From Streptomyces sp. NRRL WC-3549 (lineage in GTDB: Bacteria; Actinomycetota; Actinomycetes; Streptomycetales; Streptomycetaceae): 24,850 nucleotides of DNA. The translations under genes and the position numbers were made by a program. Below, one piece after another: positions 17,159-24,850 of the stretch (position 1 is its first letter; every line of letters starts with the position of its first letter). The notes under the pieces are model-generated. The model worked only from the letters and a program-made list of their open reading frames with translations, did no database searches and was not told the origin of the DNA. The stretch covers positions 3,260 to 28,109 of the forward strand of contig NZ_KL585384.1 of the NCBI RefSeq assembly GCF_000721935.1, given 5' to 3'.

Positions 17159-17188
17159 GCGGTGCCCCCGTCGCAACGGGGGCGCCGC
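17159..17188. terminator. Bidirectional hairpin between TetR and aldo/keto reductase genes
   Basis: A 13-bp stem (17159-17171 with 17176-17188, one G-U when read on the plus strand) with a CGCA loop lies between convergent stops. There is no T-tract. Confidence 0.75.
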
Positions 17189-17197
17189 ACCTGTGCG

Positions 17198-18034
17198 TCA
17201 GGCGCCGAGGTTGAACTCGGCGGGGTCGGCGCCGGTGCGCCGGCCCTCGTCGAGCGCCGCGAAGGCCGCCAGGTCGTCGGCGTCCAGCTCGAAGCCGAAG
17301 ACGTCGATGTTCTCCGCGATGCGCGACGGCGTCACGGACTTCGGGATCACCACGTTGCCGGTCTGGAGGTGCCAGCGGAGCACCACCTGGGCGGGGGACC
17401 GGCCGTGCTTGCGCGCGACGGCGACCACGGTCGGGACCTCCAGCAGCCCCTTGCCGGAACCGAGCGGCGACCAGGCCTCGGTGGCGATGCCGTGTTCCGC
17501 GTGGAAGGCGCGGGCCTCGGACTGCTGCAACTGCGGGTGCAGCTCGATCTGGTTGAGCACCGGCACGACGGACGTCTCGCCCATCAGCCGCTCCAGATGG
17601 GCCGGGTAGAAGTTCGAGACGCCGATGGACTTCGCGCGGCCGTCGGCGAGGATCCGCTCGAAGGCCTTGTACGTGTCGACGTAGGCGTCCTTGGCCGGGA
17701 CCGGCCAGTGGATCAGGTACAGGTCGACGTAGTCGAGGCCCAGCTTCTCCAGGGAGGCGTCGAACGCGCGCAGCGTCGAGTCGTACCCCTGGTCGCTGTT
17801 CCACAGCTTGGTGGTGACGAACAGCTCCGAGCGCGCCACACCGGAGGCGGCTATGGCCTTGCCGGTACCGGTCTCGTTGCCGTAGATGGCGGCGGTGTCG
17901 ATACTCCGGTACCCGGACTCCAGGGCGACGGCCACGGCCTTGGTGGCCTCGTCGTCCGGCACCTGCCAGACACCGAAACCGAGCTGCGGCATCCGGATGC
18001 CGTTGTTCAGGGTGAGGGAGGGGACCTGGCTCAC
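17198..18034 (-). CDS. Aldo/keto reductase
   Basis: 278 residues, an NADPH-dependent (beta/alpha)8-barrel carbonyl reductase of the 2,5-diketo-D-gluconate reductase-like group. The catalytic tetrad is complete: Asp46 and Tyr51 in SIDTAAIYGNE, Lys76 in VTTKLWN, and His109 in LIHWPVP. Cofactor-binding segments are visible at IGVSNFYPAHL, VLNQIELHPQLQQ and VIPKSVTPSRIAEN. Substrate specificity cannot be read. The start is GTG 18034, giving the usual N-terminus VPSLTLNNGIRMPQLGFG; AAGGA lies about 10 bases upstream. It is downstream of the acyl-CoA synthetase gene on the same strand, with 152 bases between. Confidence 0.95.
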   Translation of the reverse strand: MSQVPSLTLNNGIRMPQLGFGVWQVPDDEATKAVAVALESGYRSIDTAAIYGNETGTGKAIAASGVARSELFVTTKLWNSDQGYDSTLRAFDASLEKLGLDYVDLYLIHWPVPAKDAYVDTYKAFERILADGRAKSIGVSNFYPAHLERLMGETSVVPVLNQIELHPQLQQSEARAFHAEHGIATEAWSPLGSGKGLLEVPTVVAVARKHGRSPAQVVLRWHLQTGNVVIPKSVTPSRIAENIDVFGFELDADDLAAFAALDEGRRTGADPAEFNLGA

Positions 18035-18143
18035 GAGCAGTCGATCCTTACGTCGTCGGTCGGTTCTCACAGGCCAACGAACGGCGGGTCGGAAGCATTC
18101 CCCCGCACACGGACACCCGGCGGGACGGCCGAGGCAGAAGCGC

Positions 18144-18181
18144 TGACGCCGCGTCAATGCCGCTGTGTACGGCGGCCGTAC
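18144..18181. repeat. Two short palindromes between acyl-CoA synthetase and aldo/keto reductase genes
   Basis: TGACGCCGCGTCA (18144-18156) and GTACGGCGGCCGTAC (18167-18181) each have perfect arms round a single central base. The second ends 5 bases from the acyl-CoA synthetase stop. They may be operators for the reductase or weak terminators. Confidence 0.35.
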
Positions 18182-18186
18182 GTCGG

Positions 18187-20010
18187 TCAGCGGTACAAGG
18201 CGTCGACCTCGGCCGCGTACGCCGTCTCGATCGCCCTGCGCTTCAGCTTGAGCGACGGGGTCAGCAGACCGTGCTCCTCGCTGAACTGGTGCGCCAGGAT
18301 CCTGAACGTACGGATGGACTCCGCCTGGGAGACCGTCGTGTTCGCGGCCACCACGGCCCGCCGGACCTCCGTCTCCAGGTCGGGATCGCGCACCAGCTCG
18401 GCGGGGCGCATCGGCGTCCTGCCCTGCATGGCGAGCCAGTGTTCCACCGCTTCCCGGTCGACGGTCACCAGCGCCGCGACGTAGGGCCGGTCGTTGCCGA
18501 CGACGATGCACTGTGCGACCAGCGGGTGGGCCCGCACCCGCTCCTCCAGGCGGCCGGGCGCCACGCTCTTGCCGCCGGACGTCACCAGGATCTCCTTCTT
18601 GCGGCCGGTGATGGTCAGGTACCCGTCCTCGTCCAGGGCGCCCAGGTCGCCGGTGGCCAGCCAGCCGTCGCGCAGCACCGCGTCGGTGGCCCCGGGGTCG
18701 CCCAGGTACCGGGAGAACACATGGGCACCGTGCACCCACACCTCGCCGTCCCGCGCGATGTGCACGGTGGAGCCGGGGATCGGCCGGCCGACCGTGCCGT
18801 AACGGGTGCGTTCGGGCGGGTTGGCCGTCGCCGCGGCGGTCGTCTCGGTCAGGCCGTACCCCTCGTAGACCGTGACGCCCGCGCCGGCGAAGAAGAGACC
18901 CAGACGCCGGTCCATGCCGGAGCCCCCCGACATGGCGTGCCGCACCCGGCCGCCCATGGCCTCGCGGATCTTCCGGTAGACCACCTTGTCGAAGAACTGG
19001 TGCTGCATCCGCAGTGCGGCGGAAGGGCCGGGGCCCCGGCCGAAGGCCCGCTCCTCCAGCGCCTCGGCGTACCTGACCGCGATCTCGACCGACTTGTCGA
19101 ACGGCCCGGCGCGGCCCTCCGACTCCGCCTTGCGCCGCGCCCCGGCGAAGACCTTCTCGAAGATGTGCGGCACCGCCAGGATGAACGTGGGCCGGAACGA
19201 CACCAGGTCCGGCATCAGGACCTTCGCCGTCAGCTCCGGCTGGTGCCCGAGCCTCACCCGGCCGCGCAGCGCCGCGATCTCCACCATCCGCCCGAAGACG
19301 TGGGCGAGCGGCAGGAAGAGCAGCGTCGCGGCCTCCTCTCCCGGCCTGGAGTGGAAGACCGGATGCCAGCGGGCCACCATGGTGTCGGCCTCGAACATGA
19401 AATTGGCGTGGGTGAGCACGCAGCCCTTGGGCCGGCCGGTGGTGCCGGAGGTGTAGATCACGGTCGCCACCGAGTCGGGGGTCACCGCGCGCCGGTGGCG
19501 GTGCACCACCTCGTCGTCGATCTGTTCCCCCGCCTCCACCAGCTCCCGCAGCGCGCCGGCGTCCAGCTGCCACAGCCGCTTCAGACCCGGCAGCCTGTCG
19601 ATCACCGAGCCGACCGTCATCGCGTGGTCCTCGTGCTCGACCATCACCGCCGTGACCTCCGCGTCGTGCAGCATCCACAGCACCTGCTCGGCCGACGACG
19701 TCGGATAGACGGGCACGGACTGGGCGCCGACGGTCCAGAGCGCCAGGTCGAAGAGCGTCCACTCGTAGCGGGTACGGGACATCAGGGCGACCCGGTCGCC
19801 GAACCGGACCCCGTGAGCGATGAGCCCCTTGGCGAGGGCCAGCACCTCGTCACGGAAGGCGGCGGCGGTGACGTCCTGCCACCGGCCGTCCTCGTCCTTG
19901 CGGGCGAGGGCGATCCGTCGCGGATCCTCCTCGGCGAAGTCGAAAACGGTGTCGGCGAGACCGCCTACTTGAGGGGCGGCGGCCAGGGGTGGGACAGTGA
20001 ACTCGCGCAA
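18187..20010 (-). CDS. fadD: Long-chain fatty acyl-CoA synthetase (AMP-forming)
   Basis: 607 residues of the ANL adenylating superfamily; activates fatty acids to acyl-CoA via acyl-AMP. Motifs: P-loop YTSGTTGRPKG (residues 186-196), YGLTETTA, GWLATGDLG, and the hinge GRKKEILVTSGGKSVAP. The C-terminal LTPSLKLKRRAIE carries the Lys expected to catalyse adenylation. The GIY-type entry VPVYPTSSAEQ is typical of the FadD15-like actinobacterial group. There is no signal; it is cytosolic or membrane-associated. The start is TTG 20010, chosen because AAGGAG lies 6 bases upstream and no ATG or GTG fits nearby; an upstream ATG frame would run through the promoter. A -10-like TAGCGT lies at 20051-20046. 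Confidence 0.94.
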   Translation of the reverse strand: MREFTVPPLAAAPQVGGLADTVFDFAEEDPRRIALARKDEDGRWQDVTAAAFRDEVLALAKGLIAHGVRFGDRVALMSRTRYEWTLFDLALWTVGAQSVPVYPTSSAEQVLWMLHDAEVTAVMVEHEDHAMTVGSVIDRLPGLKRLWQLDAGALRELVEAGEQIDDEVVHRHRRAVTPDSVATVIYTSGTTGRPKGCVLTHANFMFEADTMVARWHPVFHSRPGEEAATLLFLPLAHVFGRMVEIAALRGRVRLGHQPELTAKVLMPDLVSFRPTFILAVPHIFEKVFAGARRKAESEGRAGPFDKSVEIAVRYAEALEERAFGRGPGPSAALRMQHQFFDKVVYRKIREAMGGRVRHAMSGGSGMDRRLGLFFAGAGVTVYEGYGLTETTAAATANPPERTRYGTVGRPIPGSTVHIARDGEVWVHGAHVFSRYLGDPGATDAVLRDGWLATGDLGALDEDGYLTITGRKKEILVTSGGKSVAPGRLEERVRAHPLVAQCIVVGNDRPYVAALVTVDREAVEHWLAMQGRTPMRPAELVRDPDLETEVRRAVVAANTTVSQAESIRTFRILAHQFSEEHGLLTPSLKLKRRAIETAYAAEVDALYR

Positions 20011-20403
20011 TGACTGCTCCTTGTGGCGCTCCGCACGGCGCCGCGACGCTACCCCACCGAACGGGCCCGGGGGAGGGCCCGAACTCTCCGGAAAAGGTGG
20101 CATCTGCACTGGTCAGCCGTCGAAATCGGGCCAGATGGGCAAGGCTCGGGCGCGCTTCTGACCGCCGGGTAAGTGGCTCGCGCGGGAATCTCCACCGAAT
20201 CTGTACCCCGCGCTTACGCGGACCGGGGCCGCGCCCAGGGCCGCTGCGGGGCCCCTCCCGGCCCGCCGGGCCGTGACGAGGGTCGCGGCGGGGGCGGGTT
20301 CCGCCCGGGCGATCACCGGGAGCAGGATGGACGGGCGCGACCGCACCCGCGGGGCACGGCCGCGCCCACCCGGAACCACAGCGTCCCCGAGAGCACGGAG
20401 CAC
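20011..20403. other. Divergent intergenic region, acyl-CoA synthetase / symporter
   Basis: About 390 bases without a gene I can support. On the minus strand TAGCGT (20051-20046) is a plausible -10 for the acyl-CoA synthetase, about 35 bases before its start. Just upstream is a hairpin or operator CGGGCCC-N6-GGGCCCG (20062-20081). A small stem CCGCG-CTTA-CGCGG lies at 20208-20221. No clear promoter for the symporter was found. Confidence 0.4.
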
Positions 20404-21465
20404 ATGAAGCGCCTCACCCTGAAGCCGCCGTCCTGGCTGCCGGTCGACCCGTACATCCTGGCGATCATCGGCACGGTGGTGCTCGCGGTCCTGCTGCCCG
20501 TCTCGGGTACGGGCGCCCAGGTGGCCGGCGGAGCCTCGACGGGGGCGGTCGCCCTGCTCTTCTTCCTCTACGGGGCACGCCTCTCGACCGCCGAGGCACT
20601 CGACGGGCTCAAGCACTGGCGTCTCCACCTCACCGTCCTGGCCTGCACCTTCGTCGTGTTCCCGCTGCTCGGGCTGGCGAGCGGAGGACTGGTGCCCCAT
20701 GTGCTGACCCCGCAGCTCCAGCAGGGCTTCCTCTTCCTGTGCCTGGTCCCCTCGACCATCCAGTCCTCGATCGCCTTCACCTCGATCGCGCGCGGCAACG
20801 TGCCGGCCGCGATCTGCGCCGGGTCCTTCTCCAGCCTCGCCGGGATCGTGCTCACCCCGCTCCTGGCCGCCGTCCTGCTCGGCAGCAGCGCGGGCGGCTT
20901 CTCGGCGGAATCCCTGGTCCAGATCGTTCTCCAGCTGCTGGTGCCGTTCCTCGCCGGACAGCTGCTGCGCCGCTGGGTCGGCGGCTTCCTCACCCGCCAC
21001 CGCAGGGTCCTGGGATACGTGGACCGGGGCTCGATCCTGCTCGTCGTCTACACCGCGTTCAGCGAGGGCATGGTCGCCGGAATCTGGCACCAGGTCACCC
21101 CGCTCCGGCTCGGCGGACTCCTCGCCGCGGAGGCCGTGCTGCTCGCCGCGATGCTCGCGCTGAGCTGGTACGGGGCGAAGCGGCTCGGGTTCGGGCGGCC
21201 GGACCGGGTGGCGATCCAGTTCGCCGGATCGAAGAAGAGCCTGGCCGCCGGGCTGCCGATGGCGAGCGTGCTGTTCGGTGCTCAGGCGAGTCTCGCCGTG
21301 CTGCCGCTGATGCTCTTCCACCAGATGCAGCTGATGGTCTGCGCGGTGATCGCCAAGCGCCGGTCCCTGGACCCTCTGCCGGGGGACGGGGCGGCCGGGG
21401 AGGCGTCGCGTCCTGCGCCGGGCGGCGCGGCGACGCCGTCCGGGCGGGACTCGGCCCCGGCCTGA
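20404..21465 (+). CDS. Bile acid:sodium symporter family (SLC10A7-like) transporter
   Basis: 353 residues with about ten hydrophobic spans. The SBF-like signatures are present: LFFLYGARLS in the first third, CLVPSTIQSSIAFTSIARGN (the first crossover region), and FAGSKKSLAAGLPMASVLFG (the second). The arrangement matches the bacterial SLC10A7-like subgroup rather than true bile acid carriers, and the substrate is unknown. The C-terminal 40 residues are Pro/Gly/Ala-rich and probably disordered. The start is ATG 20404, giving a short N-terminus before the first span; GGAG ends only 3 bases upstream, a tight spacing. It converges with fdhD, 40 bases between stops. Confidence 0.93.
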   Translation: MKRLTLKPPSWLPVDPYILAIIGTVVLAVLLPVSGTGAQVAGGASTGAVALLFFLYGARLSTAEALDGLKHWRLHLTVLACTFVVFPLLGLASGGLVPHVLTPQLQQGFLFLCLVPSTIQSSIAFTSIARGNVPAAICAGSFSSLAGIVLTPLLAAVLLGSSAGGFSAESLVQIVLQLLVPFLAGQLLRRWVGGFLTRHRRVLGYVDRGSILLVVYTAFSEGMVAGIWHQVTPLRLGGLLAAEAVLLAAMLALSWYGAKRLGFGRPDRVAIQFAGSKKSLAAGLPMASVLFGAQASLAVLPLMLFHQMQLMVCAVIAKRRSLDPLPGDGAAGEASRPAPGGAATPSGRDSAPA

Positions 21466-21505
21466 CCCGGGCTCCGGCGGTACCCGGTCCCGGTCCCGGG
21501 CTGCC

Positions 21506-22354
21506 TCAGTTCCGTCCCACCGGTGTGTCCAGCGCGATGCGGTGGTCACCGGTGTACACGTTCATCGACGCGCCCCGCAGGAACCCCACCAGCGTCAGCC
21601 CGGTCTCGGCCGCCAGGTCCACGGCCAGTGACGACGGCGCCGAGACCGCCGCGAGCATCGGGATCCCGGCCATCACCGCCTTCTGGGCCAGCTCGAACGA
21701 GGCGCGTCCCGAGACCAGCAGGATCGACCGGGACAGTGGCAGCCGACCGTCGGTCAGGGCCCGGCCCACGAGCTTGTCCACCGCGTTGTGGCGGCCCACG
21801 TCCTCCCGGACGTCGACGAGTTCCCCCTCCGCCGAGAACAGGGCCGCCGCGTGCAGCCCGCCGGTCCGGTCGAACACCCGCTGCGCCTCGCGGAGCCGGT
21901 CGGGCAGGGCGGCCAGCAGCTCCGGCGTCACCCGGACCGGGGGAGTGTCGGCGACGGGATGCCGGGTCGTGGTCCGTACGGCGTCGAGGCTGGCCTTGCC
22001 GCACAGGCCGCAGGAGGAGGTGGTGTAGACGTTGCGTTCCAGGGTGATGTCGGGGACCGCGACGCCCGGGGCCAGCTTCACGTCCACCACGTTGTAGGTG
22101 TTCACGCCGTCGGCCGTGGCCCCGGCGCAGTACACGATCGACTGCACCTCCCCGCCCTCGGCGATCACGCCCTCGCTCACCAGGAAGCCCGCCGCGAGGG
22201 CGAAGTCGTCGCCCGGAGTGCGCATCGTGATGGCGAGCGGCCTGCCGTTCAGCCGGATCTCCAGGGGTTCCTCGGCGACGAGCGTGTCCGGGCGGGTGCT
22301 GACCACCCCGTCCCGGATGCGGATGATGCGCCGGCGCTCCGTGACCCGTCCCAT
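21506..22354 (-). CDS. fdhD: FdhD sulfurtransferase for formate dehydrogenase
   Basis: 282 residues. FdhD passes sulfur from a cysteine desulfurase to the bis-MGD molybdenum cofactor, which formate dehydrogenases need. Signatures: [27 protein letters not shown] near residue 28, the catalytic CxxC as SSCGLCGK (Cys115 and Cys118), [10 protein letters not shown], and [12 protein letters not shown]. It is full length with all expected motifs. The start is ATG 22354; the ribosome site is weak (a GGG run about 10 bases upstream). No formate dehydrogenase subunit or molybdenum cofactor gene is in this window, so its client enzyme must be elsewhere or just outside. Confidence 0.96.
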   Translation of the reverse strand: MGRVTERRRIIRIRDGVVSTRPDTLVAEEPLEIRLNGRPLAITMRTPGDDFALAAGFLVSEGVIAEGGEVQSIVYCAGATADGVNTYNVVDVKLAPGVAVPDITLERNVYTTSSCGLCGKASLDAVRTTTRHPVADTPPVRVTPELLAALPDRLREAQRVFDRTGGLHAAALFSAEGELVDVREDVGRHNAVDKLVGRALTDGRLPLSRSILLVSGRASFELAQKAVMAGIPMLAAVSAPSSLAVDLAAETGLTLVGFLRGASMNVYTGDHRIALDTPVGRN

Positions 22355-22487
22355 AGCCGATCAACCCGATTCTGTGCGTCGTGGCGGCCCGAACAGCCCT
22401 TCGTACAGAGACTGCCACGAGTCGCGCGGAAGCCGTGGACGAGGGGGCGGCCGGTGGACCGGGCGGGTGGCGGCGCCCCGTGCTGCC

Positions 22488-22541
22488 TTCGGGGTGGCGT
22501 TCGAGATGGCGTTCGGGGAGATGTTCGAGCCGCTGTTCGGG
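22488..22541 (+). repeat. 12-base periodic repeat, TTCGGG/TTCGAG alternating five times
   Basis: TTCGGG, TTCGAG, TTCGGG, TTCGAG and TTCGGG start at 22488, 22500, 22512, 22524 and 22536, exactly 12 bases apart. In the plus frame continuous with the ketosynthase this reads as Phe-Gly or Phe-Glu every four residues. Confidence 0.7.
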
Positions 22542-22587
22542 ACGCTCCAACCCGCGGACGATATTCCTGTCGGGTTACGTGCCTCTG

Positions 22588-22599
22588 TACCGATCGGTA
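22588..22599. promoter_or_regulatory. TetR-type operator TACCGATCGGTA
   Basis: A perfect 12-bp palindrome of the kind bound by TetR-family repressors, 50 bases before the ketosynthase ATG. A loose promoter, TTACGT-17-TAGCAA (22575-22603), would place the palindrome between -35 and -10. It does not resemble the CGGA/TCCG sites before the local TetR gene, so another regulator is likely. Confidence 0.6.
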
Positions 22600-22649
22600 G
22601 CAACCAAGACTGGTGCATTCCTGCCATCCGTAGCGAGGGGACCCCGTAC

Positions 22650-23600
22650 ATGACCGGCTCACGTGTCGTGGCGCTCGGCCACTACCAGCCCGCCAAGGTG
22701 CTCACCAACCACGACCTGGCGGGCATGGTGGACACCAGTGACGAGTGGATCACCAGCCGGGTCGGCATCCGGACCCGGCACCTGGGCGGGCCGGACGAGC
22801 CGGTCGACGAGATGGCGGCACACGCGGCGGCCAAGGCGCTGGCCGCGGCCGGTATGCAGGCGGGCGACATCGACCTGGTCCTCGTCGCCACCTCCACCGC
22901 GATCGACCGCTCGCCCAGCATGTCGGCCCGGGTCGCGGCCCGGCTCGGCATGGACTCGCCGGCCGTCATGGACATCAACGTGGTCTGCTCCGGTTTCACC
23001 CACGCGCTCGCCACCGCGGACCACACCATCCGCGCCGGGGCCGCCACCCGCGCGCTGGTCATCGGCGCCGACAAGATGGGCGACATCGTCGACTGGACCG
23101 ACCGCACCAGCTGCGTCCTGATGGGCGACGGCGCGGGCGCCGCCGTCGTGACCGCCGATCCGGCCTCCGGGGACCGGCCCGGGATCGGCCCGGTGCTGTG
23201 GGGCTCGGTACCGGAGATGGGCAACGCCGTACGGATCGAGGGCACGCCCCCGCGGTTCGCCCAGGAGGGCCAGGCCGTCTACCGCTGGGCCACCACGCAA
23301 CTGCCGCCGATCGCCCGCGCCGTCTGCGCGCGCGCCGGGATCACCCCGGAGGACCTCGCCGCCGTGGTGCTGCACCAGGCCAATCTGCGGATCATCGAAC
23401 CGGTCGCCAGAAGGATCGGGGCCGTCAACGCGGTGGTGGCCCGGGACGTGGTGGACTCCGGCAACACCTCGGCCGCGTCGATCCCGATGGCCCTGTCCAA
23501 ACTGGTGGAACGGGGTGAGGTCGTCAGCGGCGCCCCCGTCCTGCTCTTCGGCTTCGGCGGCAACCTCTCGTACGCGGGCCAGGTGATCAGCTGCCCCTGA
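22650..23600 (+). CDS. Beta-ketoacyl-ACP synthase III (FabH family)
   Basis: 316 residues. KAS III enzymes condense an acyl-CoA starter with malonyl-ACP to begin fatty acid (or polyketide) synthesis. The Cys-His-Asn triad is complete: Cys113 in NVVCSGF, His242 in LHQANLRI, and Asn272 in DSGNTSAAS. The C-terminal GFGGNLSYAGQVI is typical. Starter preference cannot be read. It is alone, without the fabD/acpP/fabF genes of the housekeeping cluster, so it is likely a second, specialised copy, or one supplying starters for a secondary pathway; that is inference. The ATG at 22650 has GAGGGG 9 bases upstream. The TetR-type palindrome at 22588-22599 suggests repression by a lipid-responsive regulator. 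Confidence 0.95.
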   Translation: MTGSRVVALGHYQPAKVLTNHDLAGMVDTSDEWITSRVGIRTRHLGGPDEPVDEMAAHAAAKALAAAGMQAGDIDLVLVATSTAIDRSPSMSARVAARLGMDSPAVMDINVVCSGFTHALATADHTIRAGAATRALVIGADKMGDIVDWTDRTSCVLMGDGAGAAVVTADPASGDRPGIGPVLWGSVPEMGNAVRIEGTPPRFAQEGQAVYRWATTQLPPIARAVCARAGITPEDLAAVVLHQANLRIIEPVARRIGAVNAVVARDVVDSGNTSAASIPMALSKLVERGEVVSGAPVLLFGFGGNLSYAGQVISCP

Positions 23601-23660
23601 GCGGCCGAGACCTCCCGACGCCGCCCGGCGGGGGTGCAGCCCGACCTTTGTCCTGAGTGT

Positions 23661-23722
23661 GGAGAAAGTTGGTGCGGATTCCTGCTCAACTTCTTCCCAG
23701 TCCGGTGAAGCGCTGCTACGTT
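23661..23722 (+). promoter_or_regulatory. Inverted repeat and -10 upstream of the ROK gene
   Basis: GGAGAAAGTTG (23661-23671) and CAACTTCTTCC (23687-23697) are inverted, matching at 9 of 11 positions with a 15-base spacer. TACGTT (23717-23722) is a plausible -10. The site lies around the expected -35 and upstream, fitting control by a ROK-type regulator. Confidence 0.5.
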
Positions 23723-23768
23723 CCCCATCGAAAGCCCGACGGACCGGCCGCGTGGCGGGGAGGGACGC

Positions 23769-24850
23769 GTGAGACGTATGACGGCACGACCCGCGAACAC
23801 GCACCAGGCGCGGCTGCTGAGGCTGCTGCGCGACGGCGGGCCCAACTCCCGGGCTCAGCTGGGGGACCGGATCGACCTCTCGCGCTCCAAGCTCGCCGTC
23901 GAGGTCGACCGGCTGCTGGAGACCGGGCTCGTCGTGGCCGACGGGCTCGCCGCGTCCCGTGGCGGGCGCCGCTCCCACAACATCCGGCTCGCCCCCCAAC
24001 TGCGGTTCCTCGGCGTCGACATCGGGGCCACCTCCGTCGACGTCGCCGTCACCAACGCCGAACTGGAGGTGCTCGGTCACCTCAACCACCCCATGGACGT
24101 GCGGGAGGGGCCGGTCGCGGTCTTCGATCAGGTCCTGATCATGGCGGCCAAGCTCCGCGCCTCCGGGCTCGCCGAAGGGTTCGACGGCGCGGGCATCGGC
24201 GTACCGGGACCGGTGCGCTTCCCCGAGGGGGTGCCGGTCGCCCCGCCGATCATGCCGGGCTGGGACGGCTTCCCCGTCCGCGAGGCGCTCAGTCAGGAAC
24301 TCGGCTGCCCCGTCATGGTCGACAACGACGTGAACCTCATGGCCATGGGGGAGCAGCACGCGGGCGTCGCCCGTACCGCCGGTGACTTCCTCTGCGTCAA
24401 GATCGGTACCGGCATCGGCTGCGGCATCGTCGTCGGCGGCGAGGTCTACCGTGGTACGACGGGCAGCGCCGGCGACATCGGCCATATCCAGGTGGAACCC
24501 GACGGGCGTCCCTGCGCCTGCGGCAACCGGGGCTGCCTGGAAGCCCACTTCAGCGGCGCGGCCCTGGCCCGCGACGCCGAGGACGCGGCCCGTGACGGGC
24601 GGTCGGCGGAACTCGCCGCACGGCTTGAGGCGGCCGGAAACCCGGAAAGCCCAGCGCCGCCGACGTGGCCGCCGCCGCGGCGGCGGGAGACCCGACCTCG
24701 CTGAACCTGATCCGCGAGGGCGGCAACCGGGTCGGCCAGGTCATCGCGGGACTCGTCAGCTTCTTCAACCCGGGCCTCGTCGTGATCGGCGGCGGGGTCA
24801 CCGGGCTCGGCCACAACCTGCTGGCCAGTGTCCGCACCCAGGTCTACCGG
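23769..24850 (+). CDS. ROK-family regulator, frameshifted and cut by the right edge
   Basis: Starts at GTG 23769, with GGAGGG 5 bases upstream. The N-terminal winged helix (residues 10-57, QARLLRLLRDGGPNSRAQLG, then LSRSKLAVEVDRLLETGLV) is followed by a ROK sugar-kinase-like domain. That domain has phosphate motif FLGVDIGATSVDVAV (80-94), Asp187 in VDNDVNLMAMGE, GTGIGCGIVV, and the zinc motif GHIQVEPDGRPCACGNRGCLE. ROK regulators sense sugars and bind DNA. After residue 292 the frame fails: read as written it stops at 24704, but shifting by one base near 24646-24648 restores AADVAAAAAAGDPTSLNLI, then VSFFNPGLVVIGGGV, to the window end. Adding one A to the AAA run repairs it, so it is either a recent pseudogene or a sequencing error. 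Confidence 0.85.

Larger units (their letters stand above)
22355..22649. other. Divergent intergenic region, fdhD / ketosynthase
   Basis: 295 bases. It contains the 12-base periodic TTCGRG repeat (22488-22541) and the TACCGATCGGTA palindrome (22588-22599). The ketosynthase frame is open across much of it, but no ribosome site supports an earlier start. No RNA gene is seen. Confidence 0.4.

Noticed and set aside
20113..21549. Minus-strand open frame opposite the symporter
   Set aside because: It is Arg/Glu/Gly-rich with no domain and antisense to a clear ten-span membrane protein.
22361..22651. Small minus-strand frame ending just before fdhD
   Set aside because: It overlaps the ketosynthase start and operator, has no ribosome site, and uses many A/T-ending codons unlike its neighbours.

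Overview
The window is very GC-rich, with tightly packed genes, strong G/C bias at codon third positions, frequent GTG/TTG starts and many regulators. This is typical of Streptomyces or a close relative. Supporting markers are a fused SecDF, a shortened MreB-like protein, a ROK regulator and possible leaderless transcripts. I see no rRNA, tRNA, CRISPR array, phage module or insertion sequence, and it reads as chromosomal sequence.

Layout. 1-3412: a metallo-beta-lactamase-fold hydrolase cut by the left edge (minus), a small protein resembling a degenerate serine-resolvase fold (plus), and a large membrane protein joining a holin-like segment to an alkaline-phosphatase-superfamily domain (plus). 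3422-6322: a minus-strand cassette, read in the order DUF1996 secreted protein, DUF305-type lipoprotein, LacI-family regulator. It is preceded by a near-consensus promoter and an 18-bp perfect palindrome of LacI type, with a second half-matching site 110 bp away. 6382-8514: an NAD-dependent DNA ligase. 8743-12898: a reduced MreB-like protein, a secreted Pro/Ala-rich protein translationally coupled to it, and a single-chain SecDF. A very long terminator hairpin closes this group.

13065-18034: a DUF1275 membrane protein, an XRE regulator, a pterin-carbinolamine dehydratase, a LysR regulator with an apparently leaderless promoter, a TetR regulator with two operator-like sites, and an aldo/keto reductase. 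18187-23600: a long-chain acyl-CoA synthetase (TTG start), an SLC10A7-like bile acid:sodium symporter family protein, a lone FdhD, and a FabH-type ketosynthase III behind a TetR-type palindrome. 23769-24850: a ROK-family regulator that is frameshifted by one base and runs off the right edge.

The two best candidates for undescribed biology are the LacI-controlled DUF1996/DUF305 surface cassette and the MreB-like/secreted protein/SecDF cluster. Two observations bear on sequence quality. A 15-base match to the synthetic Tn5/Nextera mosaic end sits inside secDF, and the ROK gene has a single-base frameshift in an A-run. Both should be checked against raw reads before biological interpretation. 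Family names come from reading translated motifs; no database search was made.
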